From Diadema setosum (taxonomy: Eukaryota; Echinodermata; Echinoidea; Diadematoida; Diadematidae), in the NCBI RefSeq assembly GCF_964275005.1, contig NC_092696.1, positions 28,214,953 through 28,278,952 of the forward strand: DNA of 64,000 nt, in the 5' to 3' direction. Position 1 is the stretch's first letter. Each line of letters begins with the position of its first letter. The notes beneath the pieces were generated by a model. The model made no database searches. It was given only the letters and a program-made list of their open reading frames with translations, and was not told where the DNA came from. Positions 22,703-35,897 of this stretch are shown piece after piece. A program made the position numbers and the translations under genes.

Positions 22703-23650
22703 TACTGCAAAAAACAATAACAGCATCGGGGTTAGATTTAAAACCATGGGTGTTAGATCTAACACCGATCAAGTGTCAACAGAGGATCACATCCACAGGT
22801 GTAGAAAGTACGTTTTGATAGTGTTGAAAAATGTTCACTTGCCACTTCCTGGTGTTAATTCAACAATGACACCGCATGGTGTCGATTTGATATTGCTGGT
22901 GTCAATGTCAATTGTATAACACCAGTATATTCAATAGAAGACCACATCAAGTGGTCAACGGCGTAGCCAGGAATTGATCTTAGGGGGGGGGGGGGGGCTG
23001 AGGGAGGAAAGGGTCGATTAAAATGGGAAATTGCCCTTATACATGAGGGAACCTTGAGTTTTCGGAATATAAGTGATAAGTCTTGTGCACTCAGAATTAT
23101 TCATATTTTTTTTTTTGTGTGTGTAAATCTAAAAAGTGTACTAAGCTAGGGAAAGAGGTACAGAGGGGGAGGGTTTGGGAGGGGTATCCCCCTCCCAAGC
23201 ACAAGAGATTTTGCATATTTTGAATTGAAATTCAACGATCTGGTGCACACTTTAAGTGAAATATTCAAAAAAATATCTTATTTAATGAAAGGTTGCAAAG
23301 GAGACCCGCTTCATGTGCATGCATACAGTATACACGCATTTTTTTTCCGCCTCCCAAATCCCCGGTCCAAATCTTAGGGGGGGGGGGGGGGGGCGACAGC
23401 CCCATTGCCCCCCCCCCCCCCCCCGGCTACGCCAGTGCAACTGGTGTTACTACGGTGTAAATATGTTCACACCTTTTTTTTTTTTCAAAAATCAAGTACT
23501 TTCTCGGAAATTCTTTACCGTCTTGATGAAGATCAAAATCAACAAGAGAATAGTAACACCCGGAGGTGTTAATCTAACGCAACAAATTAACACTGGAAAT
23601 TTAACACCAGCTCGGTGTTTCATATCTAACACCGGACTTTTTGCAGTGTA
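22703..23650. mobile_element. TIR element family B, copy 2 (interrupted)
   Basis: The same ends and internal order as 8423-8957, starting TACTGCAAAAAACAATAACA and ending CACCGGACTTTTTGCAGTGT. It is split by a second element at 22956-23437. Confidence 0.8.
22956..23437. mobile_element. hAT-like TIR element nested in family B
   Basis: Ends CAACGGCGTAGCCAGG and CCGGCTACGCCAGTG are inverted with two mismatches. The flanks CAAGTGGT (22948-22955) and CAACTGGT (23438-23445) form an 8-base duplication with one mismatch, the length typical of hAT elements. Long G and C runs lie near its left end and just inside its right end. No transposase inside. Confidence 0.8.
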
Positions 23651-23809
23651 AAGGGATCTTAACACATATGGACCATTTCCATCCAAGAGAAATGTGTATT
23701 GCCATGATGACGACGATGATGACGATGATGATTGGCATTATTTTCATGAAGCAACTCATAACAAACTTAATCAGGCAATAAGCTCAACTAGCGATTTTTT
23801 CCCATCAGC

Positions 23810-24580
23810 ACTAATAGTAGAGCGGTTAAGCCCTCAAAATCATGAGAATTGTGCAAAATTTGACTAAAGTATGAAACTTTCACCAGTGTTACTAAATACC
23901 ATAAGATTCATTTTAAGATCGGGAGGTAAGTCTGATTTGACCTCTGATGACCTCCAGAGGTCAATGAACTTTGAATATCAGAATATTGATGTTTGGAGGC
24001 ATTTGTGAATGATAGACTTAGATCTTGTTTGCACGCTGCACTAAATATGCGTTTGTACTACAGATCTCCTAATTCCACAGGGCATTGACAGGTTTCTACC
24101 TTTGACCTCTGATGACCTTTAGAGGTCAATGACCTCAAAATACCATAATATTGAGCTGTGATGTTATTAGTTAATGATAAACATGGTTAAGATGTGCAAA
24201 ACAAGCATATCTGTTTTGCAATGAAACTGTCTTCATATTCCAAAGAGCAAAGACAGGTTTCTAACTCTGACCTCTGGTGACCTTTTAGAGGTCAATGACC
24301 TCAAAATATCATAATATTGATCTGTAGTGTCATTAGTTAATCATAAACATGGTTAAGATGTACAAAACAAGCATACCTGTTTTACAAGAAATTGTCTTCA
24401 TTATTCCAAAGAGCACAGATAGGGCTCTACCTTTGACCTCAGGTGACCATTAGAGGATGTACAAAACAAACACAATTGTAGCCCAGATGGCTACTAGCAC
24501 ATGTTTATGATAAAGAATAGAATAGAATAGAATAGAATAGAATAGAATAGAATAGAATAGAATAGAATAGAATAGGATAG
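23810..24580. mobile_element. Element family D with 165-bp internal repeats, forward copy
   Basis: Begins near GTAGAGCGGTTAAGCC and contains GACCTCTGATGACCT-type landmarks at 23939, 24104, 24269 and 24435 (periods 165, 165, 166). It ends in (AATAG)n at 24515-24580. A similar array in inverted orientation lies at 32440-33465. Confidence 0.8.
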
Positions 24581-24725
24581 AGAGTAAAAGAAAACAGAAC
24601 ACTGCAGTCGTTTTCTTAGACACCCTGTGAGGTCAATTATGCTCAGTCTTTTCCCCTTCTTTTCCCCTTCTTCCGTTTATCTTCCTTCCAGCTATTTCCT
24701 TTCTTTTTCTTTTTTTTTTTTTGGG

Positions 24726-27700
24726 GGGGGTCAAAACCACCTCTTCCAAGAAAAGTCTATGGTCATAGGAATTTATAGGTTTGATGTTGGCTACTTTCCC
24801 CGCTAGTGGTCAGCACTCTCCATCCCCAAGGCCCCGCGCTAAATTATGGAGAATGACGTGATGACGTGTTTTTGCCCTCTGATCCCCAAACATAAATGAA
24901 AACTCAAAAATGAAAAAGATTGAAAACTAGTCCTCGCGCACGGCACGAGAGGTCATTTCAAGGTCACACCGCTGCGCTGTAGAATGATTTTGACACATTT
25001 TCGCGACGCTGCCGGCTGGCTGTATAAAGTCATCGGTATGTCAATATCAATGTGTGTGGTGTGCGTGTACTGTTTGCAATAAAAATTAGGTGATCCGAGT
25101 ATCATTCGGATCACCTGTATCTGTACGGATTCTTTGTTTTCCTTCTTCTTTATTTCTGGACAAAATTTGTGTATCGGTTAGCTCAAAAAGTCCTCTTTCT
25201 ATCAATGTCAAAATTATACCATCTATGAATCATGTCCCAAAGACGACGGGTCAAATAAAATCATAGTGATCAGTCGACCGTGACGTCACTATGACGTCAT
25301 TATATGAAAACACATTCTCATTCATATCTCATTAATGGAATGGAATTTTTCAATGAAATTTACGTCACATATAGTTCAAATTAAGCTGATTCTACTCATC
25401 TTTTCAAAATTCATCAATACCCTTAAAACGTGCGCGTACGCGCGCGTTGAAATATTTGTATACTCAAATCGAGCTGAAAAATTTTTTGCACACGTTTCAG
25501 ACCATTTGGAGCATTTTTTGAAAAAATCGGACGGACGCGTACGCGCACGCGCATATACACACGCACAGCTCATATGCAATAGATATTTCCCGTTTTTTCA
25601 CACGGATCTGATGTCTGAAATGTCAAGGAATATTTCTACCAAGTTTCAAGTCAATCCGACCCAATATGACGTCATACAGGCCCGTCAAAGTTGAAATTCC
25701 GCGCGCGCGTCAATGGCGATATACAGTGCAACTATGCCAAAAAAACCGCCAATTTTAAATCCGATTTTACTCGTCAGGATGGACGGTAAACCCCCATTTT
25801 CTTTACATATTTTGAAAGATGATGAGTTGTACATATCATTTCATGGGTTGGCGATACTGAAAAAAATGATTAAAAGATATCAAATTTCTTAATAAAGTAA
25901 AAAAAGTAAATTTTCAAAATGACGTCATCAAATTTCAAGTTCACTCGAGCGTATCTCACTTATCCTTAGCCAATTTTCACCCAGTTTTCAGTATGTTGTA
26001 GCTTATTAAATGTACTTTCATATTTATAATTATAAAATTTTGATGGGATGACGTCATCACCTCGTAAAAAATGGATTGAATGTATCCTTGTCAAATTTGA
26101 CCAGTTTACATGTTATCTCCATGGGAAAGCAGTTTTTCTGCAAGTGAAAATTGACATGACTATCTTTTTCGAGCACTAGCTCACTTATGCTTTAATGAAT
26201 TTCTCCCAGATTTTAATATGTTGTAGCTGAGACTTTGGGTTATCGTGTATGTGCCCTTTGTTTTTTTCATACGATGTCGGGATTACGTCAAAAAACTTGG
26301 TTGAAATTAGACCTAATCTTCGATGTATTGGGATATTTCTTTTTTTCTGCAACTTTTTTTTTGCAATAACTCAAGAAAAACAAGCCCTATCACCCCCATA
26401 ATTTGCACATGTTTAGTTCATGTCACGTACACCATTTCATAAAATAACAACTACTTGATCGGACACCATCTTGGGTATGTAAATTAGGGTCAAAGGTCAT
26501 AAATGTTTCATCCTGTATCTTGGTGAATACCTGTCCTATCTTTCCCATATTTTGCACACGCAAAGACCATGTTACAAAAATCATTTCACAAAATAACCCC
26601 TTTTTGCTCAGATGCCATCTTGGGTGTGCAAAGTGGGGTCAAAGGTCATATGTACTTCTTTCTGTATCTTCGTTATGACGTGTTATCTCTATGGGAGGGA
26701 ATTTTTCTAGGTGTGAAAATTGACATGATTGTCTTTATCGAGCACTAGCTCACTTACCCTTTAATGAATTTCTCCCAGATGTTACTATGTTGTAGCTGAG
26801 ACTTTGGGCTATCGACAATGTGCCCTTTGTTTTTTCATAGGGTGTCGGGATCACGTTAAGATACTTGGTTGAAATTAAAGGTTATCTTCGATGTATTGAG
26901 ATATTTCTTTCTTTCTGCAACTTTCTTCGCAATAACTCAAGAAAAACAGCCTCTATCACCCCCCCTATTTTGCACATGTTTAGTTCATGTCATTTCATAC
27001 ATCATTTCATAAAATAACAACTACTTGATCGGACACCATCTTGGGTATGCAAATTAGGGTCAAAGGTCACAAATGTTTCATCCTGTATCTTGGTGAATAC
27101 ATGTCCTATCTTTTCCAAATTTTGCAAACGCAAAGATCATGTTACAAGAATCATTTCACAAAATAACCACTTTTTGCTCAGATGCCATCTTGGCTGTGCA
27201 AAGCTGGGTCAAAGGTCATACGTACTTCTACCTGTGTCTTCGTAAGACGTGTTATCTCTATGGGAGGGAATTTTTCTAGATATGAAAATTGACATGACTG
27301 TCTTTATCGAGCACTAGCTCACTTATCCTTCGGTGAATTTCTCAAAGATTTTTATATGTTGTAGCTGACATTTTGGGCTATCGACTGAATGTATCTATTG
27401 TTTTTACTGGATGCCGGGATCACATCGAAAAACTTGGTTGAAATCGAAGGTTCGCTTCGATGTAAGGAGATATTTCTTTCTTTCTGCAACTTTCTTTGCA
27501 ATAACTCAAGTAAAACAGCCCCTATCACCCCCATATTTTGCACATGTTTAGTCCAGGTCACGTACATCATTTCATAAAATAACAACTACTTGATCGGACA
27601 CCATCTTGGGTATGTTAATTAGGGTCAAAGGTCGTAAATGTTTCATCCTGCATCTTGGAGAATACATGTCCTATCTTTCCCATATTTTGCACATGCAAAG

Positions 27701-28760
27701 ACCCTGTTACAGGGACCATTTCCCAAAATAATCACTTTTTGCTCAGATGCCATCTTGTCTGTGCAAAGTGGGGTCAATGGTCAAATATACTTCATTCTGT
27801 ATCTTCGTTATAGTGTATACGGAATTTGGTACCAAATATGGCAGACCTGACTCCATTTTCTAAATGAGAATCCAAACATCACTCGATCAATGTCTCTAAA
27901 CACAGATGAAACCTGTATGGTCATGCCTATATTGGGATCAGGACTCAAATCATTGATTTTCGAAAAGATCGGATCATCTAATATGTCAGTGTTGACAAAT
28001 TCCAAGTCTAGTTAAGTACTGTTTCAGTTCGGCTTAGCCTTTGGTTAAGTAATAAAACTTCACAATGGAGATCAAACAGCCGTCCAACTCGAAAGACTGC
28101 AAACGTATTTACTTGTATGACGCTATCGCAGGGCCCTTTCACCACGGCCACAGGTAGTGCATGTACACTGTGCAGTTCAACTGTGGCCGTTAGCCCTGCA
28201 CGGGCACAGCCGCGACGCCTGAGCAAGTACATGATACAGGGTTTCCGACCCAATCGTCCATGTTCAAAATAGACAGCTCTGCGGTCATGTCCGCAACCCA
28301 TGACATTCGTCCATGATGGCCATCCTCACATTTACCTGGACACATGCATCTATTGTCAACTGATTGTGGTCTGTACTCTAGTCTGATCTGATCTGACGAG
28401 TATAGTTGACGAGTGACGACGATCGACGATGCGATGATGAGAGGAGGCTACTATTGAAGGTGCGTATAACTATACGTATGTAAAGGCAGCTCAGGCGTTA
28501 TAACTACGGCCGGCCGGCGATATTGCGATCGCTACCGTACAATACGTACACATCTCAGCTGAGCTCAGCGCTCAAGCGAGGAATCGAGACGAGAGGGGGT
28601 CAAAACCACCTCTTCCAAGAAAAGTCTATGGTCATAATAATTTATAAGTTTGATGTTGGCTACTTTCCCCGCTAGTGGTCAGCATTCTCCATCCCCAAAG
28701 CCCCGCACCAAATTACGGAGAATGACGTGTTTTTGCCCTCTGATCCCCAAACATAAATGA
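24726..28760. repeat. 3.9 kb block bounded by about 170-bp direct repeats
   Basis: 24726-24898 and 28594-28760 are about 95% alike by eye, both starting GGTCAAAACCACCTCTTCCA and ending CCCCAAACATAAATGA. Between them are a 570-bp tandem repeat and a GATCC-stem hairpin. No coding for reverse transcriptase or transposase was seen, so calling them LTRs is not justified. Confidence 0.65.
26100..27840. repeat. Tandem repeat, about 570-bp unit, three copies
   Basis: Landmark GAAAATTGACATGA recurs at about 26145, 26717 and 27287, followed each time by TCGAGCACTAGCTCACTTA. Each unit itself has two related subunits with GGGTCAAAGGTCA and a TGTATCTT block. ORFs through it are fragmentary. Confidence 0.8.
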
Positions 28761-30403
28761 CCCTCTGAGCTGGAAGGTGGCCTTCCTGTCAGAATTTATC
28801 CCTCTATTTTAGCATTAATTGTTTAGTGGAGTGGGTCAAACGGAAACTCCAAAGACAAATTCAGGAATAATGACCCAGAACAACGATGACGCTGGTTGCC
28901 ATAAGGACACTAATACATGTATTCATTTGGTTTATCATTTTGATATCCAAGAAACAATAAAGTCTTTACCAGTGGTTACAGAGAAGTGAATGAAGAAACT
29001 AAAAGACAGTGGGCGAGTTAATCAGAAAATGAGATGAATCATAGAAAATTGAGTTTTCACAGAAACGAATAGGAGGAGCAAATTGAACATTTGACCAGTA
29101 AGGAATTAATTTCTAGTGAACGCCACCGTTGACACCCCAATATGAGATTGAGCCAATGAAATGCTTTAGGGAAAGGAAGTTTGTTAGTAAATTAGTTATA
29201 AAAAAAAACATGTCTCAGCCGAGAAATCAGTTAGAGTGGCAACAGTGGGAGCGGCTTCACGCTATGTAGTGAAGCAAAGGCTGCAGAGTTTTGAGGATTT
29301 TGAGAGCATTTTGAGGAACTTTGAGAATAGTTGGAGACCACAGAGATAAAGTCAGGAGTTCCACTTTCTTGGTACATCATGCCCCCCTCCAAGTCAGCCA
29401 ACTAATCTTTATCGGCGCTGAATGCACCATCGACCTACGCTGTGAATGTGATGAGGATCTGACTGTCATGACTGAACCGGCGAGCAGCAGGACAGTAGGA
29501 CAAACTATGAGTCACGATAACACAAAAATTTAGTTTACGCCAATTTGGAGTGCAATTACAAACTCCAAATAGTCAACTGGTGTCATCGGAGATGGAGATG
29601 TTGTCAGACTGATACAAAGTGGAGAGTGATGGTGACGAAGAGAATAGGCCTACTGAGAGCGTGACGGCAGACCGCTCAACGGACGGCCCAGTCACACTGA
29701 CAAGATCGACAATGACATGCAGACGAGAACCTCATTCGTCGACCGAGAGTAATCATTTAAGAGGAATGACTTTCATTTACGTTTGAAGACATTTCAAGAG
29801 ATGTAGTAGTCTGATATGTTAAGGGGCAAATCATTCTACTGTTTGCAGTCTTGTAAACATACTTGTATCTTTAGCGAAAACTGTTCGAGTACGTGGACAG
29901 TGATAAGTAGGCCCCTATAAATCACTCTGTCGAGTAAATTATATATAAACTAAATGGCTTCTTTGAACATGAATTATGTTGAAAAGTTCTTGGTAATTCT
30001 TTTCCAGGCAAAATGTGTACATGAAAATTCCGATTTTAAAAGCATGTGATGGGAAATGTAAACAGTACGTGCGAATGCTTCTGTGTTTCCTGCTAAACTT
30101 GTTTGTTAGTGGAGAAAAGAAAAGAAAAGAGAAGAGAAGTCTCGCTCTACCACGTCTTCATACCACAACGCCTACGGATATCTTTGTTTCATAATTTCAA
30201 AACATTTCAAGAGGCATCTTGGTGAGTTACAGTCTGTTAAACATGCCAATAATACTGTGAAAAACAAATTGACGGCCACAGATTCCACGTAGAATACATA
30301 AACATGTACTTTGATTTTTCCATTCATTTTCCCCATATCATTACACACAATCATTACACACATATACTTGATATGGTATGCAGCTGACAGATTCAGCTGT
30401 CAG
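28761..30403. other. Intergenic, no gene recognised
   Basis: ORFs are short and show no domain signatures. Nothing supported. Confidence 0.5.
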
Positions 30404-30812
30404 GGCGGTGAGTTGGCTCAATCGGTAGCGCGTCTGCCTCACGATCACGCGGCCCGGGTTCGAAACCAAGTCTGGACTGAGCAATGTTGTGTGTAAACAT
30501 ACCGTCCCCTCTAGCAAGAGGCAAAACACTCTGTCCGTCGGATAGGACATAAAATGGCGGTCCCGTGTATGAGAGAGTAATAACTCATGCACGTAAAAGA
30601 TCCCGCTTCATTCATTCATCGCAAAGAGCAGGGTGTCTAACCTGGTGAAGTGGTCCCACCTCACATCCAACTGGACCCCATGGAAGACCAGCTTAACGTA
30701 GCTGAATATGGGCTATCCAGCCATCTTCGCAGATGGAAATTAACAAACAAACAAACAAACAAACAAACAAAACAAACAAACAAACAAACAAACAAACAAA
30801 CAAAACAAACAG
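30404..30812 (+). mobile_element. tRNA-derived SINE
   Basis: The head has RNA polymerase III boxes: an A-box-like TGGCTCAATCGGTAGCG at 30415 and a B box GGTTCGAAACC at 30457. A body of about 280 bases follows, with the landmarks CGGATAGGACATAAAATGG and CACGTAAAAGATCCC, and an (AAAC)n tail at 30744-30812. The anticodon arm is not a clean tRNA and no acceptor stem closes, so it is a SINE and not a tRNA gene. Confidence 0.82.
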
Positions 30813-31559
30813 CTCACTGTGTGCAGACTGAGCACGACCCGATAATTCAGAACCTCTGAGAAAGGCTTCTAGCCTATCCCGCGAGTCAAAAAGAAGCTTT
30901 CTTATCATCTCGTGCATCCTGTACTCTATGTGCAATGCACTCATCATAGAGACAAGCTTGCCTTCACCCAAACTGTTTAGATATTGCCATTGGAAGACTC
31001 TGATGATCGCATACAGTGGCTGTGCACCTATATTAGAACGCTGGTCTGACCTCAGGATGTCTATCCAGTTTAGTCATGGAGGAGATCTGTGTGCCGATCG
31101 CGTGCTTCACTGAAGACGCAGATGCTGCCCTGTCTTGAAAGAGATCGAGGGTATAGATCTAGACCAATTTCAGCAGGTTACACTGAATCATCACTTGCTG
31201 GCAAAGAGTCTTGACCGGATCATGCAGGTGATATTACCCGCTGCCAGCGTACCCTGATTCACACATTGGATGCAAACCGGATGGCGGCATATTGGAAACA
31301 ACCAATATTTGGGCATGGGGGCACAACTCTTGGCCAGGCCCAAGTGTCAAGGAGTATCGGGCATACAGAAGACAATTAGAGTAAATAGTAGTTTCACTCC
31401 TATTTGGAATTGAGGTTCCTAAACAGCTAGGTCATTGAAAAAATGCCCAAAATTTCCTGACGTAATGACCCAAACTTAATTGGATGACAATAGCAAGTTG
31501 CAAGACACAGGGTTGCTTCATGTGGAAGGCATGTTATGCCTCACAGTATGTCGCTTTCC

Positions 31560-32010
31560 AGATGGTCCATGACGTCACTGTATGCTCCAGGACCATGAGT
31601 CATTCACCGAAACCATACAGCCCACGAGCTTGACACTGACCAACACAGGCCCGCCAGCTCGAACCTAGGTAGCATTGCCCATGAGCTTGACACTTAGGCA
31701 AACCAGGCCCATAAGAGTCCGACACATGGGGGGAGAGGGAGGTCCGCAAGACCTACACTGAATAGATTAAGCTTTCTGATGTAATACATATATTAATCTC
31801 GTGGGCCTTGTTTTCCTCGAGTGTCGAGCTCGCGGACCGCACAGCTTGTGGGCCTATTATATTTGATGTCGAGCTCATTGACCTTGTTCATCTACTAGTA
31901 TCGTATATATATTTAGGTCACGGGATGTATGACTCGTGGGCTGCGTAACTCATGGGCTGTACGACTCGGGTTGTTTGACTCGTGACGTACATCTGATGAG
32001 GTGGGCCTGT
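31560..32010. mobile_element. Foldback element family E, copy 1
   Basis: The left half is rich in CCCACGAGC/CCCATGAGC-type units and the right half in the inverse (CTCGTGGGCC, GACTCGTGGGCTG). Units are spaced roughly 15-25 bases apart. Related copies are at 48240-48785, 51731-51800 (fragment) and 62875-63056 (half). Confidence 0.7.
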
Positions 32011-32439
32011 TGTTTTCTGGTTAGCATCTGTTACCCTTTCATCCAGTTCAAGTGACTTTGCCATATACCTGTTCACAAACTATTAAGCATCAACCCAAAA
32101 TATGGTACTTCTCTCCCCACCTTCCATGTTTAAGCGTACAATTTTTTTCCAGTGCAAATTGGATAATGTTGCACATAATTTCATGCAAGCTAGTCTGCAT
32201 AACTAACCCAAACATAAATATTACATTTGAGGTCACTGGCATCACTGAAGACACGTAAGATTCATTTCTGAAGTAATTGACCGCTCACATTCCTGAGACC
32301 TGTTACTATGAACCAATGCTTTGTGGAATGTGCATACATACTTTGATTATAACGTCAAGGCATGATTTGTACATGATTAAACATTTAGGATTAAACCAAT
32401 GAAGCCAAACATCAATATTTGCAATCCTACACAAATTTT

Positions 32440-33465
32440 TAGTGATATTCTAAAAGTCTGACCTCACATTGTCCTCAGAGGTCAAAGTTGGATATACACA
32501 GGGTAATGACCAATGTTCTGTGGAATGAGAAGACACTTTTTGTACAATGTAGTATAAATGCTGATAGCATAATGCATGATTGCACACCAGGTATACAGTT
32601 AACCATTGAATATACATGAAATATCGATATTTTGATATTTTGAGGTCATTGACTTGTCACAGTCCTCAGAGGTCAGTCAGAGACATGTAAATAATATCCC
32701 TTGATCTGAGGAATAGGAAAACGATTCAGTTGTAACACAAATGAATTTTTAGGACATCGTTATGTTTATCATCAACCAAATTGCACCAAATATCAAAATT
32801 CTGATAATTTGAGGTCAATAATTGACCTCTGGAGGTCATTAGAGGTCAAAAGTAGAAACCTGTCAAGGATCTATGGAACATGAAGACAATTCCGCTGTAA
32901 CAAAAATGAGTTTTTAGTACATCATTACCATATTATATAACATTAATTAATGACGCAAAATATCAATTTTTATGAAATTTTGAGGTCATTGACCTCTGGA
33001 GGTCATCAGAGGTCAAAGGTAGAAACCTGTCAGGGTTCTATGGAACATGAAGACAATTCCACTGTAACAAAAATGAGTTTTTAGTACATCATTTCCATAT
33101 TTAACATTAATCAATGACGCAAAATATAAATTTTTATCAAATTTTGAGGTCATTGCCCTCTGGAGGTCATCAGAGGTCAAAGGTAGAAACTTTTCAGGGT
33201 TCTTTGGAACATGAAGACAATTCCACTGTAACAAAAATTAGTTTTTAGTACATCATTACCATATTTAACATTAATCAATGACGCAAAATATCAATTTCTA
33301 TCAGATTTTGAGGTCATTGACCTTTGGAGGTCATCAGAGGTCAATTCAGACTTACCTCCCGATCTTAAAATGAACCTGATAACATGTAATAACACTGGTA
33401 AAAGTTTCATGCTTTAGTCAAATTTTGCACAATTTTTCGGCTTATCTGCTCTACTATAGGTAGAA
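32440..33465. mobile_element. Element family D, inverted copy
   Basis: GAGGTCATTGACCTCTGGAG-type landmarks occur at 32642, 32811, 32982, 33146 and 33310 (periods 169, 171, 164, 164). The end CAGACTTACCTCCCGATCTT through AATTTTGCACAATTTTTCGG is the reverse complement of the start of the 23810 copy. Confidence 0.8.
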
Positions 33466-34199
33466 TCCTATTAAATCATCAAAACTTCCCCGAGATATAG
33501 CTATAGCAAGCCCACTCTGGCAGCCAGGTGTAACAATGCGACTCAGTCTAGCAAATTACATATCTATTTCAGTCTGGTAAACTGTATTAATTATGCTAAT
33601 GTATGTCGAGTTGTGTTAATAAAAGACAGTGCACGCAGGGAAAGTTATTCTCGGTCTATACCGGAAGGTGTATTCCAATGTATTTTGTGAGGACAAGTAT
33701 ACTTTGAAGAGCGCTTCTATGGCAATGATTGACGTATGACATCAGTGGAGAGATTTCTTGGCGTATCTAAGTAATTAAAAAAGTTATCATAAAATATAAA
33801 TTATGAGACATAATCCAATCATCTAGATATTCTTTTCACCACATAAGTCATGAGTAGGGATATTAAGATACAATCTGTATTATTAGTGAGGAATGGACAT
33901 TTGAAAACATTATTTCACACTGATTTCCCGGAGCATTAATATTTTGCTATGCAACATTTGAACTGGGTTGTCTCTTGTCTGATATTTTTGACATGGTATG
34001 CCTTGCGGACATTTCATACCTAAGTGGACATTTGAATTGCCTAATTTGATACCATCCTCTGTCATGAACATTTATTCAACTAAATGGACATTGAACTATA
34101 TATTGATATTTGGTTTATCTCGGTAGACATTTGACCAGTCTAGGGAACGATGCATTCCAATGTCTTTGTTTAATCATTAGCACTTTCGCAATGATTGAC
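33466..34199. other. Intergenic, no gene recognised
   Basis: Holds about five scattered GGACATTTGA-like motifs (33894, 34008, 34025, 34085, 34124) before a long CA array. No gene supported. Confidence 0.45.
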
Positions 34200-34222
34200 A
34201 CACAGACAAACAGACACACACA

Positions 34223-34294
<72 letters not shown>
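34200..34294. repeat. CA microsatellite
   Basis: About 45 CA units. ORFs through it are low complexity on both strands. A poly-A run lies at 34578-34604. Confidence 0.97.
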
Positions 34295-34296
<2 letters not shown>

Positions 34297-34577
34297 TGTC
34301 CCGGGCAGAATCTTGGTTTGGAAGGTTTTTGTGGGCGTATCCATAATCGTAAAATACCATAAAATTGTGATGAAATATGATAATGGCAAGCAGGCCCTAT
34401 TTACATGTAGTTCGTTTGGCAACTGATGTTGAGGATATATCATGAATCAACACAAGCGAGGATACGTTTGCATTGAGTCGTTCCTTTAAACGGGAAAACC
34501 ATGCATGGTGACACAACATTGATTAGGAAGAATAAGGTTGTCCTACTCACTGACAGTAATTAGTTTCAAGATCCGGC

Positions 34578-34604
<27 letters not shown>

Positions 34605-34610
<6 letters not shown>

Positions 34611-35767
34611 CGAAAGAAAGCGCTCCTGTTTTAATATTTTTTCATGCTGCCATGAATACGAACAGTTGGAAAATAGTGGGAGTTTGGTTCGGATATGAAG
34701 AAAGACAAACATTCACTAGAGGACGAGTGGCTTCTACCATGCCTATACATTGATACAATACAAGCAATGGGCCAAAACGAAATACCTTTGATCCACCGGA
34801 ACAGATATGGATGAACAGATAGCCATTCTACATGTTCTACGCAAACAACATAACCAAGATTGACTTTATGCTCAATTTGCAAAGGCAGATCCAGCTATGT
34901 TGACACGCTGACTGAGAACTGCGGATTCAAAACACCGTTCACGGGAACACTATATAGCTATATTTATGCTCACTTTCTTCGAGCTTGGAAAGAGCGTTTA
35001 CGATTGCTTCGTTGACGTCAGATGAGGCAGGTCAAATTGGGGTGCGCGCCTTTTCGGAAGTTCTGGCCCAATGTGTACCTGCATTGTTCACGTTCCGTAT
35101 GCATGTCTTATCATTTCCATTATTTTACTAATACACACCTATGGACTGTAGAAAATGATAGGAAAAACGAGTATTCATTTCATCGCCAAATTGTTGACTG
35201 AACATTGACATGACTCACTGGAAGCATTACCGTTAAATCCCTACGAGGATCATCTTGATCATGGACAATACAGTGTAACATGATGTGAATAACACGTCTC
35301 TCTCATTCTCACTGGACGTATTATATACAGTACATGGGGGGGGGGGGGCAGGGGGTAATTTTGCCCCCTGCCATTATAGCCCCATGCTACCACCTCCTCG
35401 ATTCACATTTAAGCAGCAACGGTTAAAACAGCAAGCATGATTAGAGAAATTACAGTTAGGTTTTATTATGTTGGTGCCTATATACAATTTTCACCGATTC
35501 TATTTGTATGCCTTTATTCCTTTTATGATCCAAACCGAATAATGGTGACAAAAACGTATCCCCGAACTTGTTACGATGTGCAGTAAATACAAGCACATAC
35601 AACGATGACAAAGGGTTCAACTGATTTTTTTTTTTTTTTTTTTTTTTTTACTCCAAATCTATAAGCAAACAACTGCAAGGTCATACAGGTAGTGAAGATA
35701 TTATACCACTTCAAACTACAAACACATGGGTCTGGATATAGTTGGGTTCATAAATTTCGAGACAGCG
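34605..35767. other. Intergenic, no gene recognised
   Basis: Contains poly-G and poly-T runs (35336-35349 and 35626-35650). No gene supported. Confidence 0.5.
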
Positions 35768-35816
35768 CCAAAGTGCTTATTTACGTCGATGTAGGGCAAT
35801 TTGTCAATCAGTTGCA
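35768..35816 (+). repeat. Dispersed 48-bp repeat, copy 1
   Basis: Contains GTGCTTATTTACGTCGATGT then AGGGCAATTTGTCAATCAGT. The same sequence occurs at 36335-36382 and at 58190-58238, where it follows a tRNA-like head. Confidence 0.85.
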
Positions 35817-35897
35817 ATAATATGCTTGTTGATGTTTTGCAAGCTTAGCATCTTATACCATGCGGCACCTACATATGGTGTTGTATTGAGTGTGATC

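Noticed and set aside
26100..27840. CRISPR-like array of regularly spaced repeats
   Set aside because: Units are about 570 bp and diverged with no short repeat/spacer pattern; the DNA is eukaryotic.
24726..28760. LTR retrotransposon
   Set aside because: Direct repeats exist, but no gag/pol coding, primer-binding site or polypurine tract was seen.
30404..30480. Possible tRNA gene
   Set aside because: A and B boxes are present, but the acceptor arms do not pair and the sequence continues into a body with an (AAAC)n tail, so it is a SINE.
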